From: Faecalibacterium sp. UBA1762
GTDB taxonomy: Bacteria > Bacillota > Clostridia > Oscillospirales > Ruminococcaceae
Reading direction: 5' to 3'
Length of the DNA: 64,000 nucleotides
NCBI GenBank assembly: GCA_002314755.1
Contig: DCHC01000016.1
Span: 238-64,237 of the forward strand
The notes under the pieces are model-generated. The model worked only from the letters and a program-made list of their open reading frames with translations, did not search any database and was not told where the DNA came from. This document shows, in pieces, positions 41,389 to 50,054 of this stretch. The position numbers and the translations under genes are program-made. Numbering within the stretch: the first letter of the stretch is position 1; every line of letters starts with the position of its first letter.

Positions 41389-41661
41389 TCACCCCTTGCG
41401 GAATATGCGGCTAAACAACAGCATAGCCAGACCCACCGTAAAAATTTGGGCAACATATATGCTGAACTGCAGTCCGAAGGTCAGCTGCATCACCGAGAGA
41501 TCCAGCACAAGCGGCGTATCCTGATTGATCCCCAGGCTCAAGTGATAGGCTATCCAGGAAAGACTGGCTTTTCCCTCACACAGGTGAGCTGCCAGCGCCC
41601 CCAGCACAATGCCGGAGATGAGAAAAAAGAGAAAGAAAAAATTTTGTTTAAATTTTTTCAT
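41389..41661 (-). CDS. DUF4321-type small membrane protein
   Basis: A 90-residue protein with two hydrophobic segments (residues 8-27 and 63-85), a basic N-terminus (MKKFKQN) and a basic tail (SRIFRKG). Size, topology and position next to maf and mreB match the DUF4321 family of Clostridia, whose function is unknown. Its start codon shares a base with the stop of the U32 peptidase gene, so the two are coupled. Confidence 0.78.
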   Translation of the reverse strand: MKKFKQNFFFLFFLISGIVLGALAAHLCEGKASLSWIAYHLSLGINQDTPLVLDLSVMQLTFGLQFSIYVAQIFTVGLAMLLFSRIFRKG

Positions 41662-43793
41662 CAGATACTCCCTTCGGTGTAGTAAAGTCCCCGTGTAAAC
41701 CGGGTGTCAAAGGCACACCCGTTCCGGAACATACCGGTGACCGCAGCCACCCGGTCGGCGGTTTCCCAGGTAAAATAAAGGGTCAGCAGATCACACGCCG
41801 CCTCGTGCTGACGGTCCCCCATCCAGATGGGAACCGGGTTGTAGATCTCCCTCACACTGCCGCGACAGATAACCGGCAGCTGCTCGCCCTTGCGGTCCAG
41901 CAACTTTCCGCGTTTGGTACAGCGGGCGCAGTCGGTAATGTTTTGCAATGGGCAGACCCTGGTCATCATCACCGGCAGCCTGCCGTAGGCAAGCAGAGAG
42001 GTTCGCACCGACAGCCCGGCAAACTGCGCCAAATCCACCACACGCACCTCCGGGCTGAGAGTCTGCTGAGATACGCCCAGCTGTGCTAACTCCCGGGCGG
42101 CAACTGGGTTAATGACGTTCAGCGCCCAGCCGCCCCATATCTCAATGTCACTGCCGTTTTTACGGGCGGCGCGCAGCAGCTGCAGATGACCGGGATTGTT
42201 GGCCTCAAAGCAGTTAAACCCCCCGCGGATAGCATCTTCCAGCCTGACTTGCAGCCGGTCGCTGTCGCCGAAATTTCCTCTGGGAAGCTCAATCACACAC
42301 TTTTTTCGGATATCTTCAGGTAACTGCGCCCTAATGCAACGCAGAGGCAGCACGACCCGGTAAAACAGGTCCGCCGTCTGCTCCGTCAGCTGACAGGGGT
42401 CCTCAAACCGCCCGATCAGCATTCGGTGTCCAGCTGCGTCCCGCAGGCCGGTCGGTACAGCGCCCTGTGGGGTGGGAAGCACCGCCGGTGAAAACGGCAC
42501 CGGCCGGGCAGCAGCTCTTTTTTGGTACAGGCTCTCCAGAGCGGTGCGCCGCAGCTCGTTCACGTGGGAAAGAGACTGAAAAAACGCCTTCTCCCCGGTC
42601 AGGGTCAACCCGTTTTCCTGCAGGACAAACGGCGTACCCCCCGTTTTTGCAAGACTTTTTTCCAAAGCAGCCGGATAGCTTTCGCCGGGAGTCTGCTCCG
42701 ACGGCTCCGTGCAATATGCCACTGCCGTTTGCACCCCGTCGGTCACCCGCAGCCTTGCTCCCTCTTGCTCCAGGGTCAGACTCATCTGCACCGGCACCTT
42801 GCAGGGCGGGCGACGGTAATACTCCCGGATAGCGGGTGCCTCCGTCCTGGTGGCAACCGCATCCTCCGGGGTACGGATACCGAACATTTCCCGGGTACGG
42901 TTACCGGTGAAATATCCGTCCGTAAAGCCGCTGCGGGAGAAAATCCGCTGCAGTTGTCCTTCGTCATAAGGCTGACCGTCTCTGGCAAGGAAGGCGGCAT
43001 GCACCGCCGCAGCCACATATTCCGGTCCCCGCAGCCGCCCCTCTATCTTGACGCTTGACACCCCCATCGCCTCCAACTCCGGCAGGTGACTCAGGGCGGA
43101 CATATCCTTCAGGCTCAGGTCATTACGCCCCGTCTGCTGTGCCGAACGGGCAGGGGGCGTTGTCCCCATAAAGGCGGCAAAGGGCAGCCGACAGGGCTGT
43201 GCGCAGCCGCCCCGGTTGCCGCTGCGTCCGCCCAGAAAAGCGCTCATATAGCACTGCCCGGAAACGCACATGCACTGGGCGCCGTGGATAAACGCCTCGG
43301 TCTCGATGCCGCAGCCCTGTGTGATGATTTTTATCTCCTCACCGCTCAGCTCCCGGGCAAGCACCACCCGATCAAAACCGTATTCCGCCGCCAGCCTTGC
43401 GCCGGCAAGGTCGCTGACCGCTAGCTGGGTAGAGGCGTGCATCCGCAACGCGGGCGCGCAGCTTTTTACCAGCCTTGCGACCGCCCAGTCCTGCACCAGT
43501 ACCGCATCCGCCCCGGCAACGCAAATCGCCTGTATCGCCGCCTGCACTCCGGCCAGCTCAGCGGGCTGAACCAGGGTGTTCAGGGTGACATGCACCCCTA
43601 CCCCATAGGCGTGGCACAGACTGACCGCCTCACACAGCTGCTCCGGCGTAAAATTACCCGCCCCGCGGCGGGCGTTAAACCCCTGCAACCCCAGATACAC
43701 ACTGTCCGCACCGGCGTACACCGCTGCTTCCAGACTTTCCGGGCTGCCCACCGGCGCTAGGATCTCGATCCTCTTTTTCGCTACTGTATCCAT
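41661..43793 (-). CDS. Peptidase U32 family protein (RlhA/YhbU-like)
   Basis: A 710-residue U32-family protein with the C-terminal DUF3656-type extension. The N-terminal barrel has EILAPVGSPESLEAAVYAGADSVYLG, MHASTQLAVSD and the cysteine-rich centre EAFIHGAQCMCVSGQCYMSAFLGGRSGNRGGCAQPCR. Those cysteines, with the late pair in CARCTKRGKLLDRKG, could hold an iron-sulfur cluster. Recent work on Escherichia coli RlhA ties the family to hydroxylation of a cytidine in 23S rRNA rather than proteolysis. Eight bases separate its start from zapA. Confidence 0.88.
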   Translation of the reverse strand: MDTVAKKRIEILAPVGSPESLEAAVYAGADSVYLGLQGFNARRGAGNFTPEQLCEAVSLCHAYGVGVHVTLNTLVQPAELAGVQAAIQAICVAGADAVLVQDWAVARLVKSCAPALRMHASTQLAVSDLAGARLAAEYGFDRVVLARELSGEEIKIITQGCGIETEAFIHGAQCMCVSGQCYMSAFLGGRSGNRGGCAQPCRLPFAAFMGTTPPARSAQQTGRNDLSLKDMSALSHLPELEAMGVSSVKIEGRLRGPEYVAAAVHAAFLARDGQPYDEGQLQRIFSRSGFTDGYFTGNRTREMFGIRTPEDAVATRTEAPAIREYYRRPPCKVPVQMSLTLEQEGARLRVTDGVQTAVAYCTEPSEQTPGESYPAALEKSLAKTGGTPFVLQENGLTLTGEKAFFQSLSHVNELRRTALESLYQKRAAARPVPFSPAVLPTPQGAVPTGLRDAAGHRMLIGRFEDPCQLTEQTADLFYRVVLPLRCIRAQLPEDIRKKCVIELPRGNFGDSDRLQVRLEDAIRGGFNCFEANNPGHLQLLRAARKNGSDIEIWGGWALNVINPVAARELAQLGVSQQTLSPEVRVVDLAQFAGLSVRTSLLAYGRLPVMMTRVCPLQNITDCARCTKRGKLLDRKGEQLPVICRGSVREIYNPVPIWMGDRQHEAACDLLTLYFTWETADRVAAVTGMFRNGCAFDTRFTRGLYYTEGSI

Positions 43794-43800
43794 AGAAAAA

Positions 43801-44181
43801 TCAGTCTTCCTGCCCTTTCATATAACCCACCTCGCGGCGCAGACGGTCGCACTCCTGCTGGCTTTTTTCCAGCTGAGCACGCAGCTCCCGCAGCTCTCTG
43901 GCTGCGTTTTCCGCCGTCAGCTGCGCGTTACGGGCGTCCTCCAGATAACCCTTCAGCTGACTGCGAAGATTGTCCGCTCCGGTGCTGGTACGGCTACTTT
44001 CATCCATGGTCTCCAGCGCGCACAGCACGGCGGCACAAGTCACCGAGATCCGCTCGTTCCCCTGCATAATCTCGGTCATTTTCGCGTTCAGCTCTTTTGC
44101 CAGGTTTTCATAATACTCCGGGTCTCCCTCCACAGAAAGAGGATAGGTGGTCCCGCAAATTTCCACTTTTATTTTGTTCAT
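43801..44181 (-). CDS. zapA: Cell division protein ZapA
   Basis: A 126-residue protein that bundles FtsZ filaments at mid-cell. The N-terminal globular part is typical (KVEICGTTYPLSVEGDPEYYENLAKELN), followed by a long coiled coil from about residue 70 to the end, rich in Leu, Glu and Arg. It is the first gene of the division/shape block, with a promoter upstream at 44297-44325. Confidence 0.9.
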   Translation of the reverse strand: MNKIKVEICGTTYPLSVEGDPEYYENLAKELNAKMTEIMQGNERISVTCAAVLCALETMDESSRTSTGADNLRSQLKGYLEDARNAQLTAENAARELRELRAQLEKSQQECDRLRREVGYMKGQED

Positions 44182-44296
44182 AGCCGGTTTCCTTTCCGTT
44201 CAGGCTGCATACGGTATGCCCTGCTATTATTAACTATCTCAAGGATTTTCTGCGCAAATAGCGCATCCGTCTGTTTATCGCAGCATCGTATTTTAT

Positions 44297-44325
44297 ATTA
44301 TATACGAAACAAACCGAAAAAGCAA
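44297..44325 (-). promoter_or_regulatory. Promoter of zapA
   Basis: On the minus strand TTGCTT (44320-44325) and TATAAT (44297-44302) are 17 bases apart. Together with the divergent glgP promoter it accounts for the 327-base gene-less stretch 44182-44508. Confidence 0.55.
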
Positions 44326-44415
44326 AGAAATTTACCTGCTGAATAAGTAAAAATGCGCTGTTTTTCACCGGTTCCGTTCCGAATTCATTTTGCAAAAAAG
44401 AATTTGTGCTAACTG

Positions 44416-44444
44416 TTGAATTTTGCTTTATTTTTTTGTATAAT
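44416..44444 (+). promoter_or_regulatory. Promoter of glgP
   Basis: TTGAAT (44416-44421) and TATAAT (44439-44444) are 17 bases apart in an A/T-rich stretch, about 65 bases upstream of the ATG at 44509. Confidence 0.7.
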
Positions 44445-44508
44445 ATGACTATAAGCAGGTGATTTCTAAGCCTCGGGCTATCGGGGACAGTTCAGGGAGG
44501 ACAAAGGA

Positions 44509-46926
44509 ATGAATAAAACGGTTACTGTGCAGCAGTTTGATACCCTGTTACGGGACAAGCTGTTCAGCGAATTCGGAACCCGACTGGAGAATGCCGGCCT
44601 TGACCAGATCTACCGCGCGCTGGCGCTGCTGGTGCGCCGCAGTCTGTCCGATCAGCGGAAGAAATTCATGGCAAAGACCTATGGCAGCAATCAAAAGCAG
44701 GTCTACTATCTGTGTATGGAATTTTTGATGGGTCGATCCCTGAAGACCGGCCTGTTTAATCTGGGCTGGGCACAAGCCGCCGACCGGGTACTGAAGGACG
44801 CCGGGATCCATCTGGAGGATGTATACGAAGAGGAGCCGGACGCCGGCCTTGGCAACGGCGGACTGGGCCGTCTTGCGGCCTGTTATCTGGACGGCATGGC
44901 AAGCACTGCCATCCCGGGAATGGGCTATTCCATCCTGTATGAGTACGGCATCTTTAAGCAGAAGATTGTAGACGGCTGGCAGACCGAAAAGGCGGACAAC
45001 TGGCTGCCCGGAGGCGAGGTCTGGCTGAAAAGCCATCCCGATCAGGCTGTGGAGATCCGTTTTGGCGGTTTTCTGACCGAGAGCTGGGACGCCCAGGGCT
45101 ACCACCATGTGCAGCATCAGAACTACACCAGTGTGCTCGCCGTACCCAGTGATATGTATGTCTCCGGCTTTGACAGCGAGGGAGTCTCCCAGCTGCGTCT
45201 GTGGCAGGCAAAGGCCCCCGGTATGGATATGGACAGCTTTAACCGGGGCGACTACAGCAGCGCCATGAATGCCGGTGCCTCCGCCGAACTGATCAGCAAG
45301 GTCCTCTACCCCAACGACAACCACACCGAGGGAAAGATTCTGCGGCTGAAGCAGCAGTATTTTCTCTCTGCCGCCTCTGTAGCGGATATTGTCCAGCGGC
45401 ATCTGGCACAGTACGGCAGTTTGGAAAATCTGCCGGATAAAATCGCGATACAGCTGAACGACACCCACCCCACCCTTGCCATTCCGGAACTGATGCGCAT
45501 CCTGATGGACGAGTGCGGCTTTGGCTGGGAGCAGTCCTTTGATATCTGCCGACGCACCTTCTCCTACACCAACCACACCGTCATGAGTGAGGCGCTGGAA
45601 AAGTGGGATGTGGAAATTTTCCGCACCACGCTGCCCCGTATCTGGAGCATTATCGCCGAACTTGACCGCCGCGCCCGCGCGGAGCTGGAGCAGGTTTTCC
45701 CCGGCGACTGGGGCAAAATTGAATATATGCTGCCCGTCGGCAACAACCAGGTGCGGATGGCCAACATCTGCTGCTATACCTGCAATCATATCAACGGCGT
45801 CTCCAAGCTGCACAGCCAGATTATCCGGGACAGCGTTTTCCACGATTACTATCTGTACGCCCCTGATCGGTTTACCAATGTGACCAACGGCATTGCCTAC
45901 CGGCGCTGGCTGCTTGCCTCCAACCCGGCACTGACTGCCTTCTTAAGTGAGACCGTCGGAGACGGCTTTAAACGGGACGCTTCCGTCCTGACCGAGCTGA
46001 ACCGCTACCGGGACGACGTCACCGTGCTGCAAAGACTGGGCGAGATCAAGCGCCATAATAAAGAGCAGTTCTCCAATCATCTGCTGCATACCACCGGGCA
46101 AAGCATTGATCCCTCCTCGCTTTTTGATGTACAGGTCAAACGGATGCACGAATACAAGCGCCAGCATCTGAACGCCCTGAATATTCTGTCCGAGTATCTG
46201 TGGCTAAAGGATCACCCCAATGCCGAATTCCAGCCCAAGACCTATATTTTCGGTGCCAAGGCCGCACCGGGCTACTATATGGCCAAACAGATGATACGAA
46301 TGATCTGTCAGCTGGGTAAGCTATTGGAAAGCGATGCCGCCATACGGGATAAGCTGCGCATTGTCTATCTAGAGGACTACAATGTCACTACCAGCGAGCG
46401 GTTGATGCCCGCCAGTGAGATCAGCGAACAGATCAGCCTTGCAGGCACGGAGGCAAGTGGCACCGGCAATATGAAATTTATGCTGAACGGTGCCATCACA
46501 CTGGGCACCCTGGACGGCGCCAATGTGGAAATCGCAGCCGCAGCCGGGTCGGAAAATGAGATTATCTTCGGTATGCGTACCCAGCAGGTGCAGCAGCTAC
46601 GCCAAATGGGCTACCATCCGGAGGCCGTCCTTGCGGAAAACGACGACGCCAGACAGGCGCTTGATTTTTTACAAAAAGGCTGGAACGAGCAAAGCTTTGA
46701 TGACCTGGTGCGGAATCTGGGACAAAGCGACCCCTACATGGTACTGGCCGATTTCCGGTCCTACCGGCAAGCGCAGGCCGAAGCCCGGGCGTTGTATGCA
46801 CAGCCGGAAAAATGGAACCGGATGAGCCTGGCCAATATTGCCGCCTCCGGCGCTTTCAGCGCAGACCGCGCTGTTTTGGAGTCCGCCCGTCATATTTGGG
46901 GCGCCAACCCGCTTCGGAATGACTGA
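44509..46926 (+). CDS. glgP: Glycogen/starch/maltodextrin phosphorylase
   Basis: An 805-residue GT35 phosphorylase that cleaves alpha-1,4-glucan with phosphate to give glucose-1-phosphate. Family motifs in order are CMEFLMGRSL, GNGGLGRLAACYLD, QLNDTHPTLAIPELMR, SYTNHTVMSEALEKW and EASGTGNMKFMLNGA, where Lys656 is the expected pyridoxal-phosphate lysine. An AGGGAGG site precedes the ATG. The next gene, a GH13 amylase, begins about 90 bases downstream, giving a two-gene starch/glycogen breakdown unit. Confidence 0.96.
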   Translation: MNKTVTVQQFDTLLRDKLFSEFGTRLENAGLDQIYRALALLVRRSLSDQRKKFMAKTYGSNQKQVYYLCMEFLMGRSLKTGLFNLGWAQAADRVLKDAGIHLEDVYEEEPDAGLGNGGLGRLAACYLDGMASTAIPGMGYSILYEYGIFKQKIVDGWQTEKADNWLPGGEVWLKSHPDQAVEIRFGGFLTESWDAQGYHHVQHQNYTSVLAVPSDMYVSGFDSEGVSQLRLWQAKAPGMDMDSFNRGDYSSAMNAGASAELISKVLYPNDNHTEGKILRLKQQYFLSAASVADIVQRHLAQYGSLENLPDKIAIQLNDTHPTLAIPELMRILMDECGFGWEQSFDICRRTFSYTNHTVMSEALEKWDVEIFRTTLPRIWSIIAELDRRARAELEQVFPGDWGKIEYMLPVGNNQVRMANICCYTCNHINGVSKLHSQIIRDSVFHDYYLYAPDRFTNVTNGIAYRRWLLASNPALTAFLSETVGDGFKRDASVLTELNRYRDDVTVLQRLGEIKRHNKEQFSNHLLHTTGQSIDPSSLFDVQVKRMHEYKRQHLNALNILSEYLWLKDHPNAEFQPKTYIFGAKAAPGYYMAKQMIRMICQLGKLLESDAAIRDKLRIVYLEDYNVTTSERLMPASEISEQISLAGTEASGTGNMKFMLNGAITLGTLDGANVEIAAAAGSENEIIFGMRTQQVQQLRQMGYHPEAVLAENDDARQALDFLQKGWNEQSFDDLVRNLGQSDPYMVLADFRSYRQAQAEARALYAQPEKWNRMSLANIAASGAFSADRAVLESARHIWGANPLRND

Positions 46927-47015
46927 TTTTCCCGTAAATCAAAATACGTTCTGTATATCGTAACCATTTTTAAACTTTTTCGATAGTACACTTCATAAGA
47001 GAGGGGTGACCTGTT

Positions 47016-48869
47016 TTGTCAATGCCGGTCTATGATAGCTACAACAGCTTTTACAAAAGTCCCTTTGGCGCTATCGCGATAGGCAAGACAGTGCACCTCC
47101 GGCTGGCGTTAAGCGCTGCGGCAGCGCCCTGGTCGCCCCGGCTGATGCTCCGCTACGACCCGCTGCTGCAGCCGGATGCCGCCCCCCTCTCTCTACCGTT
47201 GCAATACGAGCAAACGCTTTCTGACAGCGAAATTTTCGGGGTAGATTTTACCCCCGCCCAGGCAGGGCTATACGAATACTGGTTTGATCTGTACCGGGAC
47301 TACTGTAAGGTCTGGTTGGCGGATTGGGGCAACTGTGAGCTGAGCGTTCAGCCCGGAAAACCGTATACCCTGTTTGCCTATGAGGATACCCCTCTGCCGG
47401 AGCAGCTGACCGGCGGGGTCATGTACCAGATCTTCCCAGACCGCTTTTATGAAGGAGACCCGGATAAACCCAACCCGTTTGCGGACCGGATCTACCGGAC
47501 GGATAAACAAAACGCCCCCTACTATCACCCCAATGAGGAGCCTGATGGCTATCTCAACCGGGACTATTTCGGCGGAGATTTAGCGGGTATTCGGCAAAAG
47601 CTGCCCTATCTTGCCCGCCTGGGGGTCAGTTGCATCTACTGTAACCCGATCTTTGAATCCCATGCCAACCACCGGTACAACACCGCGGATTATTTTAAGA
47701 TTGACCCCATGCTGGGCACCCAGGAGGATTTTACCGCACTGTGCAGCCAGGCGCACGCCCACGGCATCCGGATCATTCTGGACGGGGTGTTCAGCCACAC
47801 CGGGGCGGACAGCGTCTACTTTAACCAAAACCGGCGTTATCCAACCGTGGGCGCTTTTCAAAGTACGGAAAGCTCCTACCGCAACTGGTTTGATTTTGAC
47901 CCTAAATACCCCTGCGGATACCGCAGCTGGTGGGGTTTTGCCAGCCTGCCGGAGGTCAATGAAAATGATCCCTCTTATCAGGCGTTTATCTGCGGCGAAA
48001 ACGGGGTACTGCGCCACTGGCTGCGCGCCGGTGCCGACGGTTGGCGGCTGGATGTGGTCGATGAGCTGCCGGACGAATTTATCGCCGCGATCCGTACCGC
48101 CGTCAAGGCCGAGGGCGATGATAAACTGCTGCTGGGAGAGGTATGGGAGGACGCCGCCACCAAAGTCAGCTACGGCGATCGCCGCCGCTTTTTATGGGGA
48201 CAGGAACTGGATTCCGTCATGAACTACCCCTGGCGCACCGCTGTGCTGAATTTTATCCGGCAGGGGAACGGTCTATCTTGCGCCCGCAGCCTAATGGCGC
48301 TGTGCGACCGCTACCCGCCCTTTGCGCTGCACACCCTGATGAACAGCCTTTCCACCCACGATACCGAGCGTGCCGTCACCGCCCTTGCCGGCCCCTCTGC
48401 CGAGGGGCATGACCGCCGCTGGCAGGCCCACACCCTGCTGACCGAACAGCAGTATCTTTACGGCAAAAAGCTGCTGCGTCTTGCCATGCAGCTGCAGTTT
48501 TTCCTGCCGGGCAACCCCTGCGTCTACTACGGGGATGAAATTGCCATGCAGGGCTACAGGGATCCCTTTAACCGAGCTTACTACGACTGGTCTGCCGACG
48601 ACGGCGGTCTACGCGATCTGATTGCCGGGATGGCGGCTTTTCGCCGCAGTACCCCGGCGCTTCACATCGGACAACTGCAGATCCTCGCCGCCGAAGAAAA
48701 CATTCTGGGTCTGCTGCGCACCGCCTGCCCACCGGAGGACCCAAATCATGGCAGTCGTGCCGTACTGCTGGTAAACCGGGGCGAAACCGACTATACCCTG
48801 TCTCTGCCCTGGGGCGGCGAAATCACGGCAGCGGCAATGAGCTGCACTTATGCCAAAACAGACCGATGA
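47016..48869 (+). CDS. GH13 alpha-amylase / neopullulanase-like enzyme
   Basis: A 617-residue glycoside hydrolase family 13 protein acting on alpha-glucan or maltodextrin. An N-terminal beta domain (residues 1-120) precedes the barrel (GVMYQIFPDRFYEGDP). The catalytic triad is Asp346 in WRLDVVDELP (nucleophile), Glu375 in LLGEVWED (acid/base) and Asp449 in LSTHDTER. The N-terminal module and the YQIFPDRF motif are typical of neopullulanase/cyclomaltodextrinase enzymes. No signal peptide, so intracellular, together with glgP. Start is a TTG placed about 8 bases after AGGGGTGA; the ATG at 47022 is an alternative. Confidence 0.92.
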   Translation: MSMPVYDSYNSFYKSPFGAIAIGKTVHLRLALSAAAAPWSPRLMLRYDPLLQPDAAPLSLPLQYEQTLSDSEIFGVDFTPAQAGLYEYWFDLYRDYCKVWLADWGNCELSVQPGKPYTLFAYEDTPLPEQLTGGVMYQIFPDRFYEGDPDKPNPFADRIYRTDKQNAPYYHPNEEPDGYLNRDYFGGDLAGIRQKLPYLARLGVSCIYCNPIFESHANHRYNTADYFKIDPMLGTQEDFTALCSQAHAHGIRIILDGVFSHTGADSVYFNQNRRYPTVGAFQSTESSYRNWFDFDPKYPCGYRSWWGFASLPEVNENDPSYQAFICGENGVLRHWLRAGADGWRLDVVDELPDEFIAAIRTAVKAEGDDKLLLGEVWEDAATKVSYGDRRRFLWGQELDSVMNYPWRTAVLNFIRQGNGLSCARSLMALCDRYPPFALHTLMNSLSTHDTERAVTALAGPSAEGHDRRWQAHTLLTEQQYLYGKKLLRLAMQLQFFLPGNPCVYYGDEIAMQGYRDPFNRAYYDWSADDGGLRDLIAGMAAFRRSTPALHIGQLQILAAEENILGLLRTACPPEDPNHGSRAVLLVNRGETDYTLSLPWGGEITAAAMSCTYAKTDR

Positions 48870-48910
48870 CATTCCTCTTTAAGATTGTGCTGTACCCGTT
48901 GGGCACCGCT

Positions 48911-48950
48911 AAAAAGCCGGACAACCGATTTGATTGGTTGTCCGGCTTTT
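48911..48950. terminator. Bidirectional terminator
   Basis: A perfect 15-bp stem (AAAAGCCGGACAACC at 48912-48926, GGTTGTCCGGCTTTT at 48936-48950, loop of nine) stands between the convergent GH13 and AraC-family genes and can serve both. Confidence 0.9.
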
Positions 48951-49001
48951 GGTTTTACCTTATACGGTTGGTTCGGGTCACCCGGTCGCAGTCCGGCAGA
49001 C

Positions 49002-49862
49002 TTATTTTCCCTCCCGGTTCTGCCTGCGAAACTGCCCAGGTGTGCAGCCCTTGCACCGGCGAAAAGCCTTGATAAAATAGCTGACATCGTTAAAGCCGTT
49101 TTCCAGCGCCACATCCGTAATGGTATCCCCGGTGGTCAGCAGCTGTGCGCAGGCGCATTCAATCCGGTAATAGTTTAAATACTCCACCGGAGTGCGCTGC
49201 GTAAACCCGGCAAAATAGCGGCAAAAATACCGGGGAGACATCCCTGCAACCGCTGCAAGCTGCTCCAATGTCAACGGCTGCATGTACTCCTTGCGTATCA
49301 GTCGAAGCGCCGCCTTTAGCGGTTTCAGTTTCTCCCCGCTGCCGAAATGCTTGCCGGAGGCCAATGCCTCCTGCCCGTAGCAGGCCATTGCCTCACCGTA
49401 TAGCTGCAGCAGCAGCCCAGCTGTGATCAGACCGGTACCGGCGCAACTGCTACGCTGGGTACAAAATAGCTTTTCCGCAAGCTGGGCAACCGGGGTGGAT
49501 TTCAGGTAGACCCGTTGCAGCAGCTCCGGATTCTCCGCCAACTGACGGCCCTCCTCCCCTCCGGTCAACCAGAAAGGCTCCGGTGTGTGGACCAGACACT
49601 CGTACACCGCGTCCTGCACCTGACCGCCGTGTACGGTCCCGCCAGCGACCAGCGCCGCGTCCCCAGGGTTCAGCACACAGCTGCTCTGGTTCATCTGCAG
49701 CACCAGCTGGCCGCTTTGTACCCGGATCAGCTCACACTCCATATGCCAGTGCAGCGGCATCTGATACCTGGGGTGACGGCTGTCCACATAGTGGTACTCC
49801 ATCAGCGGTACCGCCGGGCTGGGGGCGCGTTTTTCCTGATATACCGTCGTACCTGACTCCAT
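49002..49862 (-). CDS. AraC family transcriptional regulator
   Basis: A 286-residue regulator. The N-terminal cupin-like sensing domain (residues 20-110; MPLHWHMECELIRVQSGQL) is followed by two helix-turn-helix motifs in the last 100 residues (LTLEQLAAVAGMSPRYFCRYF and ITDVALENGFNDVSYFIKAF). The RTPVEYLNYYRIE linker is typical. Start is the ATG at 49862 after GTAAGGAG. It is divergent from the L-fucose isomerase gene and is the obvious candidate for controlling it and itself (see 49923-49991). The inducer is likely a sugar such as fucose. Confidence 0.92.
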   Translation of the reverse strand: MESGTTVYQEKRAPSPAVPLMEYHYVDSRHPRYQMPLHWHMECELIRVQSGQLVLQMNQSSCVLNPGDAALVAGGTVHGGQVQDAVYECLVHTPEPFWLTGGEEGRQLAENPELLQRVYLKSTPVAQLAEKLFCTQRSSCAGTGLITAGLLLQLYGEAMACYGQEALASGKHFGSGEKLKPLKAALRLIRKEYMQPLTLEQLAAVAGMSPRYFCRYFAGFTQRTPVEYLNYYRIECACAQLLTTGDTITDVALENGFNDVSYFIKAFRRCKGCTPGQFRRQNREGK

Positions 49863-49922
49863 AGCCGTCTCCTTACCCCGCAAACCGCCTCTCCGATTTG
49901 GTGTTTGCGAAAAAAGTGAATA

Positions 49923-49991
49923 TTCTACCATTTTTCTTCATTATACTTCTACCACTCTTCCGTTTGCAAGTGTTATATTTATGAGTATAAG
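49923..49991. promoter_or_regulatory. Divergent promoters sharing one -35 hexamer, with direct-repeat operators
   Basis: The palindromic hexamer TTGCAA (49964-49969) can act as the -35 element in both directions. To the right TATAAG (49986-49991) is 16 bases away and leads to fucI. To the left, on the minus strand, TATAAT (49940-49945) is 18 bases away and leads to the AraC gene. TTCTACCA occurs twice as a direct repeat, at 49923-49930 and 49947-49954, 24 bases apart and flanking the leftward -10 box. This fits AraC-type binding sites. Confidence 0.6.
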
Positions 49992-50054
49992 GTAATTTTG
50001 ACGGCAGCCGTATTTCGCGGTGCCGCTGCCTACAGAAAAAAGGAGGATATTCCT

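Noticed and set aside
40571..41456. Extended starts of mreB and maf
   Set aside because: The family N-termini begin at 40570 and 41300, each behind a good ribosome binding site.
41661..43793. A secreted protease
   Set aside because: The U32 protein has no signal peptide, and the cysteine pattern fits RNA-modifying relatives better.
43801..44181. A toxin-antitoxin or phage coiled-coil protein instead of ZapA
   Set aside because: The N-terminal block and position before the U32 and maf genes fit ZapA.
44548..45843. A 431-residue minus-strand open frame inside glgP
   Set aside because: It is the antisense shadow of a strongly conserved gene in GC-rich DNA, with no start signal or domain.
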